Shown here: in pieces, positions 1 to 8,030 of the stretch | Layout of the letters: the number at the start of each line of letters is the position of its first letter | How positions within the stretch are numbered: position 1 is the stretch's first letter | DNA from: Ferrovibrio sp. | GTDB lineage: Bacteria > Pseudomonadota > Alphaproteobacteria > Ferrovibrionales > Ferrovibrionaceae | Reading direction: 5' to 3' | Assembly (NCBI RefSeq): GCF_019636075.1 | Contig: NZ_JAHBYG010000007.1 | Span: 47,295-111,294, forward strand | DNA length: 64,000 nt | Program-made: the position numbers and the translations under genes | Notes under the pieces: model-generated | Database searches by the model: none | Told to the model about the DNA's origin: nothing | The model's input: the letters and a program-made list of their open reading frames with translations, nothing else

Positions 1-1
1 G

Positions 2-595
2 GGCCTGATCGCCAACGATCCGCGCCATCTGGGCGGCGCCATCGATGCCGACGCAGCCGACAAGGCAGCGCGCTTCCTGCAGCTTTGCGCCATGCATGGC
101 CTGCCGATCCTGTCGCTCTGCGATACGCCCGGCTTCATGGTGGGGCCGGAGATCGAAACCAAGGCACAGGTGCGCCATGTCAGCCGCATGTTCGTGGTGG
201 GCGCCAATATCGATGTGCCGATCTTCGCGCTGGTGCTGCGCAAGGGCTATGGGCTGGGCGCCATGGCGATGACCGGCGGCGGGTTCCATGCCTCGGTTTT
301 CACCGCAAGCTGGCCCACCGGCGAATTCGGCGGCATGGGCCTGGAAGGCGCGGTGCGGCTGGGCTATCGCAAGGAACTGGAAGCCGCGCCTGACGATGCG
401 GCGCGCGAAGCGCTGTACCGGAAATTGCTGGAGAAGCAATACGAACAGGGCAAGGCCACCAGCATGGCGTCTTTCCTGGAGATCGACGCGGTGATCGACC
501 CGGCCGAAAGCCGCAGCTGGATTATCCGTGGCCTGCGCGCGCTGCCGCCCGATGCCTTGCAAGGCGGCACGCGGCGCTTCGTGGATACCTGGTAG
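2..595 (+). CDS. Acyl-CoA carboxylase, carboxyltransferase subunit (3' part, truncated by window edge)
   Basis: The frame is open from base 2, so only the C-terminal ~197 residues are present. The segment matches the C-terminal half of biotin-dependent acyl-CoA carboxyltransferases (acetyl-, propionyl- or methylcrotonyl-CoA carboxylase type), which transfer CO2 from carboxybiotin to an acyl-CoA in the cytoplasm. Visible marks are DTPGFMVGPE, the glycine-rich GYGLGAMAMTGGGF turn and ASWPTGEFGGMGLEG, which belong to the crotonase-fold active site of this family. The acyl-CoA substrate cannot be decided from this piece. Nothing in the visible part is broken. It ends 84 bases before the stomatin-like gene. 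Confidence 0.85.
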   Translation, partial: GLIANDPRHLGGAIDADAADKAARFLQLCAMHGLPILSLCDTPGFMVGPEIETKAQVRHVSRMFVVGANIDVPIFALVLRKGYGLGAMAMTGGGFHASVFTASWPTGEFGGMGLEGAVRLGYRKELEAAPDDAAREALYRKLLEKQYEQGKATSMASFLEIDAVIDPAESRSWIIRGLRALPPDALQGGTRRFVDTW

Positions 596-679
596 ATCGA
601 ATTATTCATGGCCGGCCGTTGTATTTTCATGCGGCCATAGCAATGTGATGCTTGAAACAGCCATTGCGGGGAGGCGGGC

Positions 680-1630
680 ATGTCGGTTGGTCTGATTATA
701 TCCTTGGTCATTCTGGCCATTGTGCTGGCCACGATATTCGCCGGCGTGAAAACCGTGCCGCAGGGCCAGCAATGGACCGTGGAACGCCTGGGCAAATATG
801 TCCGCACCCTCACGCCGGGGCTTTCCGTCATCATCCCCTATATCGACCGCATCGGCCGCAAGCTGTCGCTGATGGAAACCGTGCTGGATATTCCCAGCCA
901 GGAAGTCATCACCCGCGACAACGCCACCGTCACCGCCGACGGCGTGGTGTTCTTCCAGGTGCTGGAACCGGTGAAGGCGGCCTATGAAGTGGAGAATCTG
1001 GTTTTCGCCTTGTCCAGCCTGGCGATGACCAATGTGCGTTCGGTGATCGGCGCGATGGACCTGGACGAAGTGCTGTCGCAGCGCGACCAGATCAATCGCC
1101 GCCTGCTCAGCGTGGTGGATCAGGCCACGTTGGCCTGGGGCATCAAGGCCACGCGCATCGAATTGCGCAATATCCAGCCGCCGCAGCATCTGCTCGATGC
1201 GATGGCCAAGCAGATGACCGCCGAACGCGAAAAGCGCGCGGAAATCCTCACTGCCGAAGGCGCCAAGCAATCCGCCATCCTGCGCGCCGAGGGCGAGAAG
1301 CAGGCTGCCGTGCTGGATGCCGAAGGCCGGCTGGAAGCCGCCAAGCGCGATGCCGAAGCGCGCGAGCGCCTGGCGGAAGCGGAAGCCAAGGCCACGGCGG
1401 TGGTGAGTGCGGCGATCGGCGAGGGCAATGTGGCGGCGCTGAATTATTTCGTGGCGCAGAAATACGTGGAGGCTTTCGGCACCCTGGCCGCCAGCCCGAA
1501 CCAGAAACTGGTGCTGATGCCGATGGAAGCCACCGGCGTGATTTCCTCGCTGGCCGGCATTGCCGAATTGGCCAAGGATGCGCAGGCGGCCGCGAAGAAG
1601 ACCGGCCCCTGGGGCAACAAGGCCGAGTGA
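680..1630 (+). CDS. SPFH/band 7 (stomatin-like) membrane protein, QmcA type
   Basis: 316 residues. An N-terminal hydrophobic segment (about residues 3-22) is followed by the band 7/SPFH domain, including VPQGQQWTVERLGKYVRTLTPG, and a long Ala/Glu-rich coiled coil (about 180-250) with repeating AEGAKQSAILRAEGEK-type heptads. Such proteins form oligomeric membrane microdomain scaffolds facing the cytoplasm or periplasm. The start is supported by GGGAGG eight bases upstream. The next gene is an NfeD-family protein 19 bases on. SPFH plus NfeD is a well known partner pair, so the two are probably one operon for membrane quality control. Exact clients cannot be inferred. Confidence 0.92.
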   Translation: MSVGLIISLVILAIVLATIFAGVKTVPQGQQWTVERLGKYVRTLTPGLSVIIPYIDRIGRKLSLMETVLDIPSQEVITRDNATVTADGVVFFQVLEPVKAAYEVENLVFALSSLAMTNVRSVIGAMDLDEVLSQRDQINRRLLSVVDQATLAWGIKATRIELRNIQPPQHLLDAMAKQMTAEREKRAEILTAEGAKQSAILRAEGEKQAAVLDAEGRLEAAKRDAEARERLAEAEAKATAVVSAAIGEGNVAALNYFVAQKYVEAFGTLAASPNQKLVLMPMEATGVISSLAGIAELAKDAQAAAKKTGPWGNKAE

Positions 1631-1649
1631 GCGCCCGGAGAATGAAACG

Positions 1650-2090
1650 ATGACCCTGCCCGATCTGCAACCCTGGCATTGGCTGGTTCTGGCGGCCATC
1701 CTGGGCGTGCTTGAAATCATCGTGCCCGGCGCGGTGCTGATCTGGTTCGCGCTGTCGGCGGCCTGCATGGCCGGGCTGCTGTTTCTGCTGCCCGGTCTGG
1801 CGGAAGGTTGGCAGGTGTTGATCTTCGCCGGGCTGGGCGCAGCCTGGCTGGCCGCCGCGATGATCTGGCGCCGCCGCCGCCCCAAGGACGAAGCCGATGC
1901 GCCGGTGAATATCGGCAGCGCGCGGCTGATCGGCCAGCGCGGCGTGCTGGAAACCGACCTGCGCAACGGTCGTGGCGAGATGCGGCTGGGCGACACGGTC
2001 TGGCCGGTCAGCGGCCCCGATCTGCCCGCCGGCAGCAACGTGGTGGTGGAAGCCGCCGAGGGCGCGCTGTTGATCGTCAGGCCGGTTTGA
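1650..2090 (+). CDS. NfeD-family membrane protein (short form)
   Basis: 146 residues from an ATG preceded by GGAG. An in-frame start further upstream at 1560 would overlap the stomatin gene and is unlikely. Two hydrophobic stretches (about 10-65, rich in Leu/Ala/Gly) are followed by RRRRPKDE and a small C-terminal OB-fold like that of NfeD proteins (GQRGVLETDL, DTVWPVSGPDLPAGSNVVVEA). It lacks the serine-protease part of long NfeD, so it is the short, non-proteolytic type that works with an SPFH partner, here the gene just upstream. Its last codons lie inside a three-copy 17 bp tandem repeat. Confidence 0.88.
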   Translation: MTLPDLQPWHWLVLAAILGVLEIIVPGAVLIWFALSAACMAGLLFLLPGLAEGWQVLIFAGLGAAWLAAAMIWRRRRPKDEADAPVNIGSARLIGQRGVLETDLRNGRGEMRLGDTVWPVSGPDLPAGSNVVVEAAEGALLIVRPV

Positions 2091-2120
2091 TCGTCAGGCT
2101 GTCTTGATCATCAGGCCGGC
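2070..2120. repeat. 17 bp tandem repeat, three copies, spanning two convergent gene ends
   Basis: Units start at 2070, 2087 and 2104 (ttgatcgtcaggccggt and close variants, differing at one to four positions). The first unit contains the stop of the NfeD gene, the second fills the gap, and the third encodes the C-terminal end of the convergent guanidinium exporter. This looks like local duplication at a gene junction. Confidence 0.9.
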
Positions 2121-2431
2121 GTAGCCAGTTTCAGCCCGGCAATGCCGGCCACGATCAGCGCGATGCAGCCGAGCCGCAGCCAGTCGGCGCTTTCGCCGAA
2201 CAGCGCGATGCCCAGGATCACCGTGCCGATGGTGCCGATGCCGGTCCACACCGCATAGGCGGTGCCCAGCGGCAGGGTTTTCAGCGCCCAGGCCAGCAGC
2301 CAGAAGCTGACGATCATTGCCGCCACGGTGAAAACGCTGGGCCAGAGTCTGGAAAAGCCCTCGGTGTATTTCAGGCCCACGGCCCAGCCGGTTTCGGCCA
2401 GACCGGCCACGAACAGAATCAGCCACGCCAT
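2111..2431 (-). CDS. gdx: Guanidinium exporter, SMR family (Gdx/SugE)
   Basis: 106 residues with four transmembrane helices, the size of small multidrug resistance proteins. It follows E. coli SugE/Gdx almost word for word: [50 protein letters not shown] and the final GIAGLKL. Glu13 in helix 1 is the conserved proton/substrate-coupling residue. Gdx exports guanidinium against protons across the inner membrane. The start is the ATG at 2431, with GGAGG a few bases upstream, not an earlier in-frame codon that would include the riboswitch. The upstream guanidine-II riboswitch independently supports the substrate. Confidence 0.95.
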   Translation of the reverse strand: MAWLILFVAGLAETGWAVGLKYTEGFSRLWPSVFTVAAMIVSFWLLAWALKTLPLGTAYAVWTGIGTIGTVILGIALFGESADWLRLGCIALIVAGIAGLKLATPA

Positions 2432-2457
2432 CGCGTGCCTCCGCAATCGAGTGATGA

Positions 2458-2508
2458 CCGGGTCGTCCCGGCCGGGGAATAGGGGGGAGCAGCCGGGTCG
2501 TCCCGGCT
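2458..2508 (-). promoter_or_regulatory. Guanidine-II (mini-ykkC) riboswitch
   Basis: On the minus strand two short GC hairpins carry identical ACGA tetraloops: AGCCGGG-ACGA-CCCGGCT (2508-2491) and CCGGG-ACGA-CCCGG (2471-2458), separated by 19 bases. The gene's Shine-Dalgarno (around 2436-2442) follows about 15 bases later. Two hairpins with ACGR loops just before the ribosome site of an SMR exporter is the defining pattern of the guanidine-II class. Guanidine binding joins the two loops and exposes the ribosome site, so the exporter should be switched on by guanidine. Confidence 0.93.
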
Positions 2509-2549
2509 GGTTTTGATATGGCGTCAAACGCCGGCGGAATCAAGCCCGA

Positions 2550-3611
2550 TCAGGGGCTGTAGCTCACCTGCGCGCTCAACACCTTGTCGATGGTTTCGCC
2601 ATCGCTGGATAGCGGGAGGATCAGCGCTTCCAGCCGATAGGGCAGGCCGATCTCGCTGGCCAGGTTGAGGCTGACCCAGAGCGGCTGGCGGGTTGCCAGC
2701 ACCTGGGCATAGATGGCCGGCGCGGTTTTGGCGAAAGCGGGATCGGGATGCTCCTCAAGCAACCGGCCGGTGAGATCGAAGCCGCGATTCTGCACGATGT
2801 CGCTGCCCACCAGGCGAAAGCGCAGACGCGGCGGCTCGCCCGGTTCCAGATCCAGCAGCATCAGCCGACCCAGCAGATAGCCCAGCGTCTCGGGCCGGAA
2901 ATCGTTGCGCGATGGCATATGGCGGTCGCCGCGCCAGTTTTCCCAATCCATCAGCAAGCGGCGCAAATCGGGATCGCTGGCGCATTCCTCCAGCAGGATG
3001 GCTGCCGGGGCGCAGGCATAGCTGGCCTCGCCGCGTCGCTGATTGGCTTGATCCACCGGGATGCGGGAATGATATTGCCCGCCGAGAAAATAGCGGATGC
3101 GGCCCTGCTCATCGGCCAGCGGCAGCACCAGCACTTCCAATTGCAGCGGCAGGCCGTATGTGTCGAGGATGGTGCGGCGCCCCAGCATGGCATAGGGCTT
3201 GTGCTGCATGATGCGATAGGCGTGGCGGGCATGCAGCGCGGCATGTTCGTCGGGATGCTCATCCAGATAGCGGCCGGTGAGATCGTAGCCGCGCCCGTCG
3301 ATGAAGTTGCTGCCGAAGATGCGATAGCGATAACGCGCCGCCTCGCCTTCGCCTTCGATTTCCATCAGAAACAGATTGCCCAGGATATAGCGCAGCGCCT
3401 CCGGCGGAAATTGCGCGCGGCCGGGAATGCGCCCCAGGCTGTTGCGGTGGTGCAGCCATTCGGCCAGCAGGCGCCGCAGGTTGGGCAAGCCGATCAGCGC
3501 ATCCACGTTCTCGGGCCTGTCGCAGAACAACATGTCTACGGCAGGGTGGAAAAGCGGTCCCGGCTCAGCATCCCGATTTTGTGAGCCGCTATCCTGTGGC
3601 GTTATGCTCAT
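2550..3611 (-). CDS. Protein with two tandem PAS_5-type domains
   Basis: 353 residues built of two similar halves (about 35-175 and 200-345). Each half carries the PAS_5 pattern: W-x-R-x3-G-x-(I/M)-P, a (F)PPEALRYILG / FRPETLGYLLG stretch, then RYRIFGSNFIDGRGYDLTGRYLDEHPD / RFRLVGSDIVQNRGFDLTGRLLEEHPD. PAS_5 domains are common in Rhodospirillales and usually occur singly, with unknown ligand. No output domain, signal peptide or membrane segment is visible, so a sensory or adaptor role is only inferred. It stands alone, between the divergent-looking ahpD terminator region and gdx. Confidence 0.82.
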   Translation of the reverse strand: MSITPQDSGSQNRDAEPGPLFHPAVDMLFCDRPENVDALIGLPNLRRLLAEWLHHRNSLGRIPGRAQFPPEALRYILGNLFLMEIEGEGEAARYRYRIFGSNFIDGRGYDLTGRYLDEHPDEHAALHARHAYRIMQHKPYAMLGRRTILDTYGLPLQLEVLVLPLADEQGRIRYFLGGQYHSRIPVDQANQRRGEASYACAPAAILLEECASDPDLRRLLMDWENWRGDRHMPSRNDFRPETLGYLLGRLMLLDLEPGEPPRLRFRLVGSDIVQNRGFDLTGRLLEEHPDPAFAKTAPAIYAQVLATRQPLWVSLNLASEIGLPYRLEALILPLSSDGETIDKVLSAQVSYSP

Positions 3612-3721
3612 GGGCGTATTGGGGCCAGCGCGGCTTGGCCCGTCAAGCCAGGGCGGTGGTGCGGACCGGGGGTTTTGCGATCACGGTCTCGTCATAAAAA
3701 CAAGCAGACGAACCAGGCAGC

Positions 3722-3762
3722 AAAAAAACCGCCGCCGCGGATTGAATCCGAGGGCGGCGGTT
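3722..3762 (-). terminator. Rho-independent terminator of ahpC-ahpD
   Basis: Read on the minus strand, ACCGCCGCC...GGCGGCGGT forms a strong stem with an inner CGGATT/AATCCG extension. It is followed directly by a run of seven T. It lies 25 bases after the ahpD stop. Confidence 0.85.
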
Positions 3763-3786
3763 GCGTTGTGGTTGAATAGACGGAGA

Positions 3787-4344
3787 TCAAGCCGCGACTT
3801 GTGCGATTTCCACGCCGGCAAGCGCCGCTTCGCCTTCAACGGTGGCGGCCACCGCATGCACGGTGGCGGCGATGCGGATGGCGGCCTGGATCGCATCGGC
3901 GCTCAGGTCTGCCTTGCGCAATTCATGCTCATGCGCCTCGATGCACATGCCGCAGCCATTCACAGCGGATACGGCCAGCGACCACAATTCGAAATCGGCC
4001 TTTTCCACGCCGGGCTTGCCGATCACGTTCATGCGCAGCTTGGCCGGCATGGTCTTGTAGCTGCTGTCGCCCATCAGATGCACGAAGCGGTAATAGATGT
4101 TGTTCATGCCCATGATGGCGGCGGCGGCCTTGGCGGCGGTCAGCGCCTCGGCGGAAAGCTGCGGGCCGAATTCGGCAACGATCGCCTGGATGGTGGCGGC
4201 ATTGCGCGAGGCGAGTGCGCTGGCCACGAAAGTGCCGGCGCGCTGCTGCTGGGTCAGGCTGGCTTCGGTGGCCAGGCTGGACAGGTTCAGCTTCAGATCG
4301 CGGGCATAGTCGGGCAGGGCATTCTTCAAAGTCTCAAGCGACAT
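3787..4344 (-). CDS. ahpD: Alkyl hydroperoxide reductase AhpD (CMD family)
   Basis: 185 residues. It has the carboxymuconolactone-decarboxylase fold with the redox pair in [13 protein letters not shown] (about residues 131-143), the Cys-x-x-Cys plus His relay typical of AhpD. AhpD reduces the AhpC peroxiredoxin in bacteria without AhpF. The start at 4344 has GGAGG six bases upstream; the frame extends further 5' but without support. It lies 79 bases downstream of ahpC on the same strand, with a terminator after it, so the two form an ahpCD operon probably controlled by the divergent oxyR. Confidence 0.93.
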   Translation of the reverse strand: MSLETLKNALPDYARDLKLNLSSLATEASLTQQQRAGTFVASALASRNAATIQAIVAEFGPQLSAEALTAAKAAAAIMGMNNIYYRFVHLMGDSSYKTMPAKLRMNVIGKPGVEKADFELWSLAVSAVNGCGMCIEAHEHELRKADLSADAIQAAIRIAATVHAVAATVEGEAALAGVEIAQVAA

Positions 4345-4423
4345 GATAATCCTCCGGAAATCGCGCTGGGCGGATTCCTGCCCCGGCCATGAATGGCGCG
4401 GGGCAGGCACCGCTGGTTGCGGC

Positions 4424-4963
4424 TTAAGCGGCCTTCAGAACGGCATCGCCCTTCTGCCAGTTGCAGGGGCAGAGTTCGTCGGTCTGCAGCGCGTCGAGCA
4501 CACGCAGCACTTCGGCCGGGTTGCGGCCCACCGAAAGATCGTTCACCGACACGAAGCGGATCACGCCTTCCGGATCGACGATGAAGGTGGCGCGCAGGGC
4601 CACGCCTTCATTCTTGTCCAGCACGCCCAGATTCTGGCTCAGCTCGCGCTTGATATCGGCCAGCATCGGGAAGGGCAGATCCTTCAGGTCGGCATGATTC
4701 TGGCGCCAGGCCAGATGCACGAATTCGCTGTCGGTGGAAACGCCATAGACCACGGTGTCGCGGTCGTTGAAATCGCCGTTCAGCTTGCCGAAAGCGGCAA
4801 TCTCGGTCGGGCAGACGAAGGTGAAGTCCTTCGGCCAGAAGAACACGACCTTCCATTTGCCGGCATTGGAGGCATTGGAAATATCGGTGAAAGCCTTGGC
4901 CGGATCGGTGGATACCACGGCCTTGAGGTTGAAGGCCGGGAAAGCGTCGCCAATGGTAAGCAT
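4424..4963 (-). CDS. ahpC: Peroxiredoxin AhpC (AhpE/AhpD-linked type)
   Basis: 179 residues with thioredoxin fold. The peroxidatic cysteine is Cys51 in FTFVCPTE, and the C-terminal CPCNW (165-169) carries the resolving cysteine, as in AhpC proteins reduced by AhpD. It detoxifies hydrogen peroxide and organic hydroperoxides in the cytoplasm. I chose the ATG at 4963 because AGGAG lies about ten bases upstream; an ATG three codons earlier sits on the ribosome site. It is divergent from oxyR with a 129-base shared control region and is followed by its partner ahpD. Confidence 0.95.
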   Translation of the reverse strand: MLTIGDAFPAFNLKAVVSTDPAKAFTDISNASNAGKWKVVFFWPKDFTFVCPTEIAAFGKLNGDFNDRDTVVYGVSTDSEFVHLAWRQNHADLKDLPFPMLADIKRELSQNLGVLDKNEGVALRATFIVDPEGVIRFVSVNDLSVGRNPAEVLRVLDALQTDELCPCNWQKGDAVLKAA

Positions 4964-5092
4964 AAGTCTCATCTCCTGATCAGGGTTTTTTTCGGTCTGG
5001 GGCTGGGGGATCAACTCCCTTGACCGGCAAGATAGGCAGCGTTATCTAATCGATCAAACGGATAATTCCTGTCACTCTAATCGATAAAATCG
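4964..5092. promoter_or_regulatory. ahpC-oxyR shared control region, candidate OxyR sites
   Basis: The gap is AT-rich. It holds an inverted repeat TTATC-N14-GATAA (5042-5065) and two close ATCGAT palindromes (5080-5085 and 5089-5094), the last touching the oxyR ATG. LysR-type regulators bind extended interrupted palindromes in such divergent gaps. No clear Shine-Dalgarno precedes the oxyR ATG. The operator call is inference. Confidence 0.5.
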
Positions 5093-6031
5093 ATGATAAA
5101 TCTCCCCACCCCCCGGCAATTGCGCTATCTCACCGCCCTGGCCGAAAGCCGGCATTTCGGCCGCGCGGCGCTGGCCTGCAATGTCACGCAATCCACGCTG
5201 TCGGCCGGCATCCAGGAGCTGGAAAGCCTGCTCGGCGCGGCCTTGGTGGATCGCACGCGGCGCAAGACCGTGCTGACCCCGCTGGGCCAGGCCATGGCCG
5301 CCAAGGCCGCCGATCTGCTGCGCCAGGCCGAGGAGATGGTGCTGCTGGCGCGCACCCAGTCCGAGCCGCTGGCCGGACCGCTGCATCTTGGCGTGATCCC
5401 CACGGTCAGCCCGTTCCTGCTGCCGCGCGTGCTGCCGGCTTTGCGGCGCAAGTTGCCCAAGCTGAAGCTGTATCTGCGGGAAGACCTGACCGAACGGCTG
5501 GTCGAGCAATTGCAGGCCGGCAAGCTGGATCTGCTGTTGTTGGCGTTGCCGATCGAGGCGGCGGCGGTGCAAACCTGGCCGCTGTTTCCCGATGCTTTCC
5601 GCTTTGCCTGCCGCAAGGAGCATCCATTGGCCGGGCGCGGCAAGGTGGCGCTGCCGGCGCTGGCGCAGGAAAGCCTGCTGCTGTTGGAAGATGGCCATTG
5701 CCTGCGCGACCATGCGCTGGATGCCTGCCATCTGCCGCGCCCGGCCAAGCCGGAAAGCCTGGCCGCCACCAGCCTGCACACCCTGGTGCAGATGGTGGAT
5801 AACGGCCTGGGCGTAACCCTGCTGCCAGATCTGGCGCTGGATGCCGGCATCCTGCGCGGCACCAATGTGGTGACGCGGCCGCTGGTCGAGCCGGCGGCGA
5901 AGAATCCGCCGTCGCGCACCATCGGCCTGGCCTGGCGTGCCGGCACCCAGCGTGCTAGCGAGTTCAAGCTGTTCGGCGAGGCCTTGCTGGCGGCGATGAG
6001 CAAACAGAAGATTCAAAAAACCGAAGGATGA
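5093..6031 (+). CDS. oxyR: Hydrogen peroxide sensor and regulator OxyR (LysR family)
   Basis: 312 residues. The N-terminal winged helix-turn-helix spans about 5-65 (RQLRYLTALAESRHFGRAALACNVTQ...), followed by a LysR substrate domain. The redox cysteines are Cys203 and Cys212 in GHCLRDHALDAC, with the same nine-residue spacing as E. coli Cys199/Cys208. This separates OxyR from ordinary LysR proteins. Oxidation forms a disulfide that activates peroxide-defence genes, here most likely the divergent ahpCD. The ATG has no evident ribosome site and may be used weakly or leaderless. The acetyltransferase gene follows with overlap or near overlap. Confidence 0.94.
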   Translation: MINLPTPRQLRYLTALAESRHFGRAALACNVTQSTLSAGIQELESLLGAALVDRTRRKTVLTPLGQAMAAKAADLLRQAEEMVLLARTQSEPLAGPLHLGVIPTVSPFLLPRVLPALRRKLPKLKLYLREDLTERLVEQLQAGKLDLLLLALPIEAAAVQTWPLFPDAFRFACRKEHPLAGRGKVALPALAQESLLLLEDGHCLRDHALDACHLPRPAKPESLAATSLHTLVQMVDNGLGVTLLPDLALDAGILRGTNVVTRPLVEPAAKNPPSRTIGLAWRAGTQRASEFKLFGEALLAAMSKQKIQKTEG

Positions 6032-6036
6032 AGATC

Positions 6037-6561
6037 ATGCAAGCAACCGTGCGCCCGGCTTCGGCGGAAGATGCCGCCACCATCGTTGCCCTGGTGCGTG
6101 GCCTGGCCGAATACGAACACGAGCCGATGAGCAGCGTGAAGATCACCGAGGCCGATGTGCTGCGCGATGGCTTCGGCCCCGAACGCCGCTTCGAGGCGCT
6201 GATCGCAGAGCTGGATGGCCGGCCGGTGGGCTTTGCGCTCTATCTCTACAATTACTCCACCTGGGAAGGCCGCGCCGGCCTGTTCATCGAAGACCTGTTC
6301 GTGCTGCCCGATGCACGCGGCCACGGCCTGGGGCGCAAGCTGATCACCGCCATCGCTGCCATCGCGGAGAAACGCGGCTGCCCGCGCGTGGATCTGAATG
6401 TGCTGGATTGGAATCCCACGCGGGATTTCTATCACCGCCTCGATATCACCCATATGAAAGACGAACGGCAATCCTGGCTGCCTTACCGCATGCGCCGCCC
6501 GGCCATCCAGGCCCTGGCACAACAGGCCGATGCAAGCTGGCTCACACTGCCCGGCGAATGA
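6037..6561 (+). CDS. GNAT-family N-acetyltransferase (SAT-like)
   Basis: About 174 residues. It has the GNAT core: the acetyl-CoA loop LPDARGHGLGRKLITAI (motif A, R/Q-x-x-G-x-G/A), the preceding strand FIEDLFV and motif B around NVLDWNPTRDFYHR. The pattern YSTWEGRAGLFIEDLFV is typical of spermidine/spermine acetyltransferase-like and related diamine acetyltransferases, but the substrate is not proven. Two starts are possible: an ATG at 6028 overlapping the oxyR stop by four bases, and the ATG at 6037, which is better placed relative to AAGG at 6024-6027. Close linkage with oxyR suggests cotranscription. Confidence 0.85.
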   Translation: MQATVRPASAEDAATIVALVRGLAEYEHEPMSSVKITEADVLRDGFGPERRFEALIAELDGRPVGFALYLYNYSTWEGRAGLFIEDLFVLPDARGHGLGRKLITAIAAIAEKRGCPRVDLNVLDWNPTRDFYHRLDITHMKDERQSWLPYRMRRPAIQALAQQADASWLTLPGE

Positions 6562-6580
6562 GTGGGCAGCTGAACCATGG

Positions 6581-6603
6581 ATGCCCGGAACAAGTCCGGG
6601 CAT
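6581..6603. repeat. Dispersed 23 bp palindromic repeat, copy 1
   Basis: ATGCCCGGA-ACAAG-TCCGGGCAT is a 9-base-arm palindrome in a gene gap. An identical 23 bp copy occurs at 52548-52570, and diverged relatives lie at 24851-24883 and 52489-52511. The form ATGCCCG...CGGGCAT followed by GAC is a common intergenic repeat type in alphaproteobacteria. Confidence 0.85.
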
Positions 6604-6644
6604 GACGGCGGGGTATGACGCTTGGAGGGCGATGCGGGCAAAGA

Positions 6645-6676
6645 AAAAGCCCGGTATCGCTACCGGGCTTTTGCAA
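6645..6676 (-). terminator. Terminator of mlaA (possibly bidirectional)
   Basis: AAAAGCCCGGTA-tcgc-TACCGGGCTTTT forms a 12-base stem with T-runs on both strands. It lies about 20 bases after the mlaA stop and downstream of the acetyltransferase gene on the other strand. Confidence 0.88.
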
Positions 6677-6695
6677 GGCGATGAGTTCGGAAGGC

Positions 6696-7514
6696 TTACT
6701 GTGCAGCCTTTTTCTCGATCTCGTTGTCCGGCTTGGCGGCCATGCTGATGCTCGGCGCCACCGGCTTCTGGGTCGGCGTACGGTTGCGGATTTCATCGGC
6801 GCGGCGCTGGCGATAGATGGTGCGCAGCGAGGCGTAGAAATCCAGCGAAGTGCGTTCCAGCGCATCCAGGGTGTCGCCCACCTCGGTGCGGCTGTCGATC
6901 ACGGTGAGGCCGAGGCGGGTGTAAATCCACTCATCCTCGTCGATGTTGCGCAGATACCAGTTCAGCGGATCGGCGGCCGAATCCACCGCCAGGCCGAAGG
7001 CATCGCGCGGATTGGACGGGCCGACCAGCGGCAGCACCAGATAGGGGCCTTCAGCCACGCCCCAGCTGGCCAGGGTCTGGCCGAAATCTTCCGAATGGCC
7101 CTGGATGCCGAACCACTTGTCGGCGGCATCCCAGAAGCCCAGCAGGCCCACGGTGGAATTGATCGCGAAGCGGCTGACGGTGTTGCCGGCACGCTCGGTC
7201 TCGCCCTGCAGCAGGTCGTTGGCCAGAACCACCGGGCTGCGCAGGTTTTCCAGCGCGCTATGCACACCATCGCGCACCGGCGGCGGCACGATCTGGTAGA
7301 CCAGCATCACCGGCTTGAGCACGAAATGATCGACGATCTTGTTGAATTCCAGCATCGCGCGGTTGAACGGCTCGAGCGGATCGTTGATCGCCTCGGCAGC
7401 GGCGCGGGCCTGCGGATCGGCCGGCGCGGAGGCGCAACCGGCCAGCAGACCGACGGACAACAGGCAGGCAACGCCCAGGCTCTTCCAGCCGGAAACTCGG
7501 GACACGCCGTTCAT
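6696..7514 (-). CDS. mlaA: MlaA-family outer-membrane lipoprotein
   Basis: 272 residues. It has a lipoprotein signal with lipobox LLAGC (Cys27), then the MlaA/VacJ domain: INDPLEPFNRAMLEFN, NDLLQGE, GRFAINSTVGLLGFWD-like (here SRFAINSTVGLLGFWD), EDFGQTLASWGV and GPYLVLPLVGPSNPRD. MlaA removes mislocalised phospholipids from the outer leaflet of the outer membrane and passes them to MlaC. Its usual partners mlaBCDEF are not in the window. The promoter region carries a 19 bp triplicated repeat starting 18 bases before the ATG, an unusual feature that could affect expression. A terminator follows. Confidence 0.95.
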   Translation of the reverse strand: MNGVSRVSGWKSLGVACLLSVGLLAGCASAPADPQARAAAEAINDPLEPFNRAMLEFNKIVDHFVLKPVMLVYQIVPPPVRDGVHSALENLRSPVVLANDLLQGETERAGNTVSRFAINSTVGLLGFWDAADKWFGIQGHSEDFGQTLASWGVAEGPYLVLPLVGPSNPRDAFGLAVDSAADPLNWYLRNIDEDEWIYTRLGLTVIDSRTEVGDTLDALERTSLDFYASLRTIYRQRRADEIRNRTPTQKPVAPSISMAAKPDNEIEKKAAQ

Positions 7515-7531
7515 GGGGCTGAAACCTCTTT

Positions 7532-7588
7532 GTTCTACGCGGGCGGTACTGTTCTACGCGGGCGGTACTGTTCTACGCGGGCAGTATT
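7532..7588. repeat. 19 bp tandem repeat, three copies, upstream of mlaA
   Basis: Units gttctacgcgggcggtact start at 7532 and 7551 (identical), with a third (two changes) at 7570. They lie 18-74 bases upstream of the mlaA ATG, that is, inside its leader or promoter. The rest of the 7515-7791 gap shows nothing else I can name. Confidence 0.92.
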
Positions 7589-7791
7589 ACTCGTACTCAG
7601 CAGCATCACTAAGCTGCGGCCCTCAAGCTTACCCGGCGGCTACCGGGGGCTGGCAAGCCGAAATCGTGCAGGGGAAATTACCGCAGCCTTGCATGCAGAG
7701 CCATGGCGGCGGTGGAAGCCTGCCGCTTTTTGCCCTGTATGGTGCAAAAAAGCAACACATTTTCCGCTGCTTATCCCTCTTTCGGGGGAGC

Positions 7792-8019
7792 TTAATGCAG
7801 CGCCGGGTCGGCCTTCCGGCCGGGTGAAGGAGGGCTCGCCAGAGCGGGGTTGTCGCCATCCTCGTCTTCATGTTCAACGACGGGAATGGCGTAGCTTTCC
7901 GACAACCAGCGGTGCAGGTCCACATCGGCACAGCGGCGCGAGCAGAACGGGGCTGATTCGCCGGCCCCGGAATTCTTAAGGTCCAGCGGCTTGGCGCAGA
8001 TCGGGCAAAGTTTGGCCAT
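7792..8019 (-). CDS. yacG: DNA gyrase inhibitor YacG (zinc protein)
   Basis: 75 residues. It has the YacG zinc site CPIC (Cys5, Cys8) with FCSRRC (Cys26, Cys30), then ADVDLHRWLSESYAIP, which is the family core, and an acidic C-terminal tail. YacG binds GyrB and inhibits DNA binding by gyrase. It is the last gene of the common alphaproteobacterial row infA-maf-rng-yacG, starting 12 bases after the rng stop, so it is probably cotranscribed with it. Confidence 0.95.
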   Translation of the reverse strand: MAKLCPICAKPLDLKNSGAGESAPFCSRRCADVDLHRWLSESYAIPVVEHEDEDGDNPALASPPSPGRKADPALH

Positions 8020-8030
8020 GCGGAGCGCCC

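Noticed and set aside
1560..1649. Longer N-terminus for the NfeD-family protein
   Set aside because: It would overlap the stomatin gene and add an Arg/Pro-rich shadow; the ATG at 1650 has a ribosome site.
602..2038. Long antisense open frame (478 codons) opposite the stomatin/NfeD genes
   Set aside because: Composition is that of a codon shadow (His/Gly/Arg-rich, no motifs), and both sense genes are well recognised.
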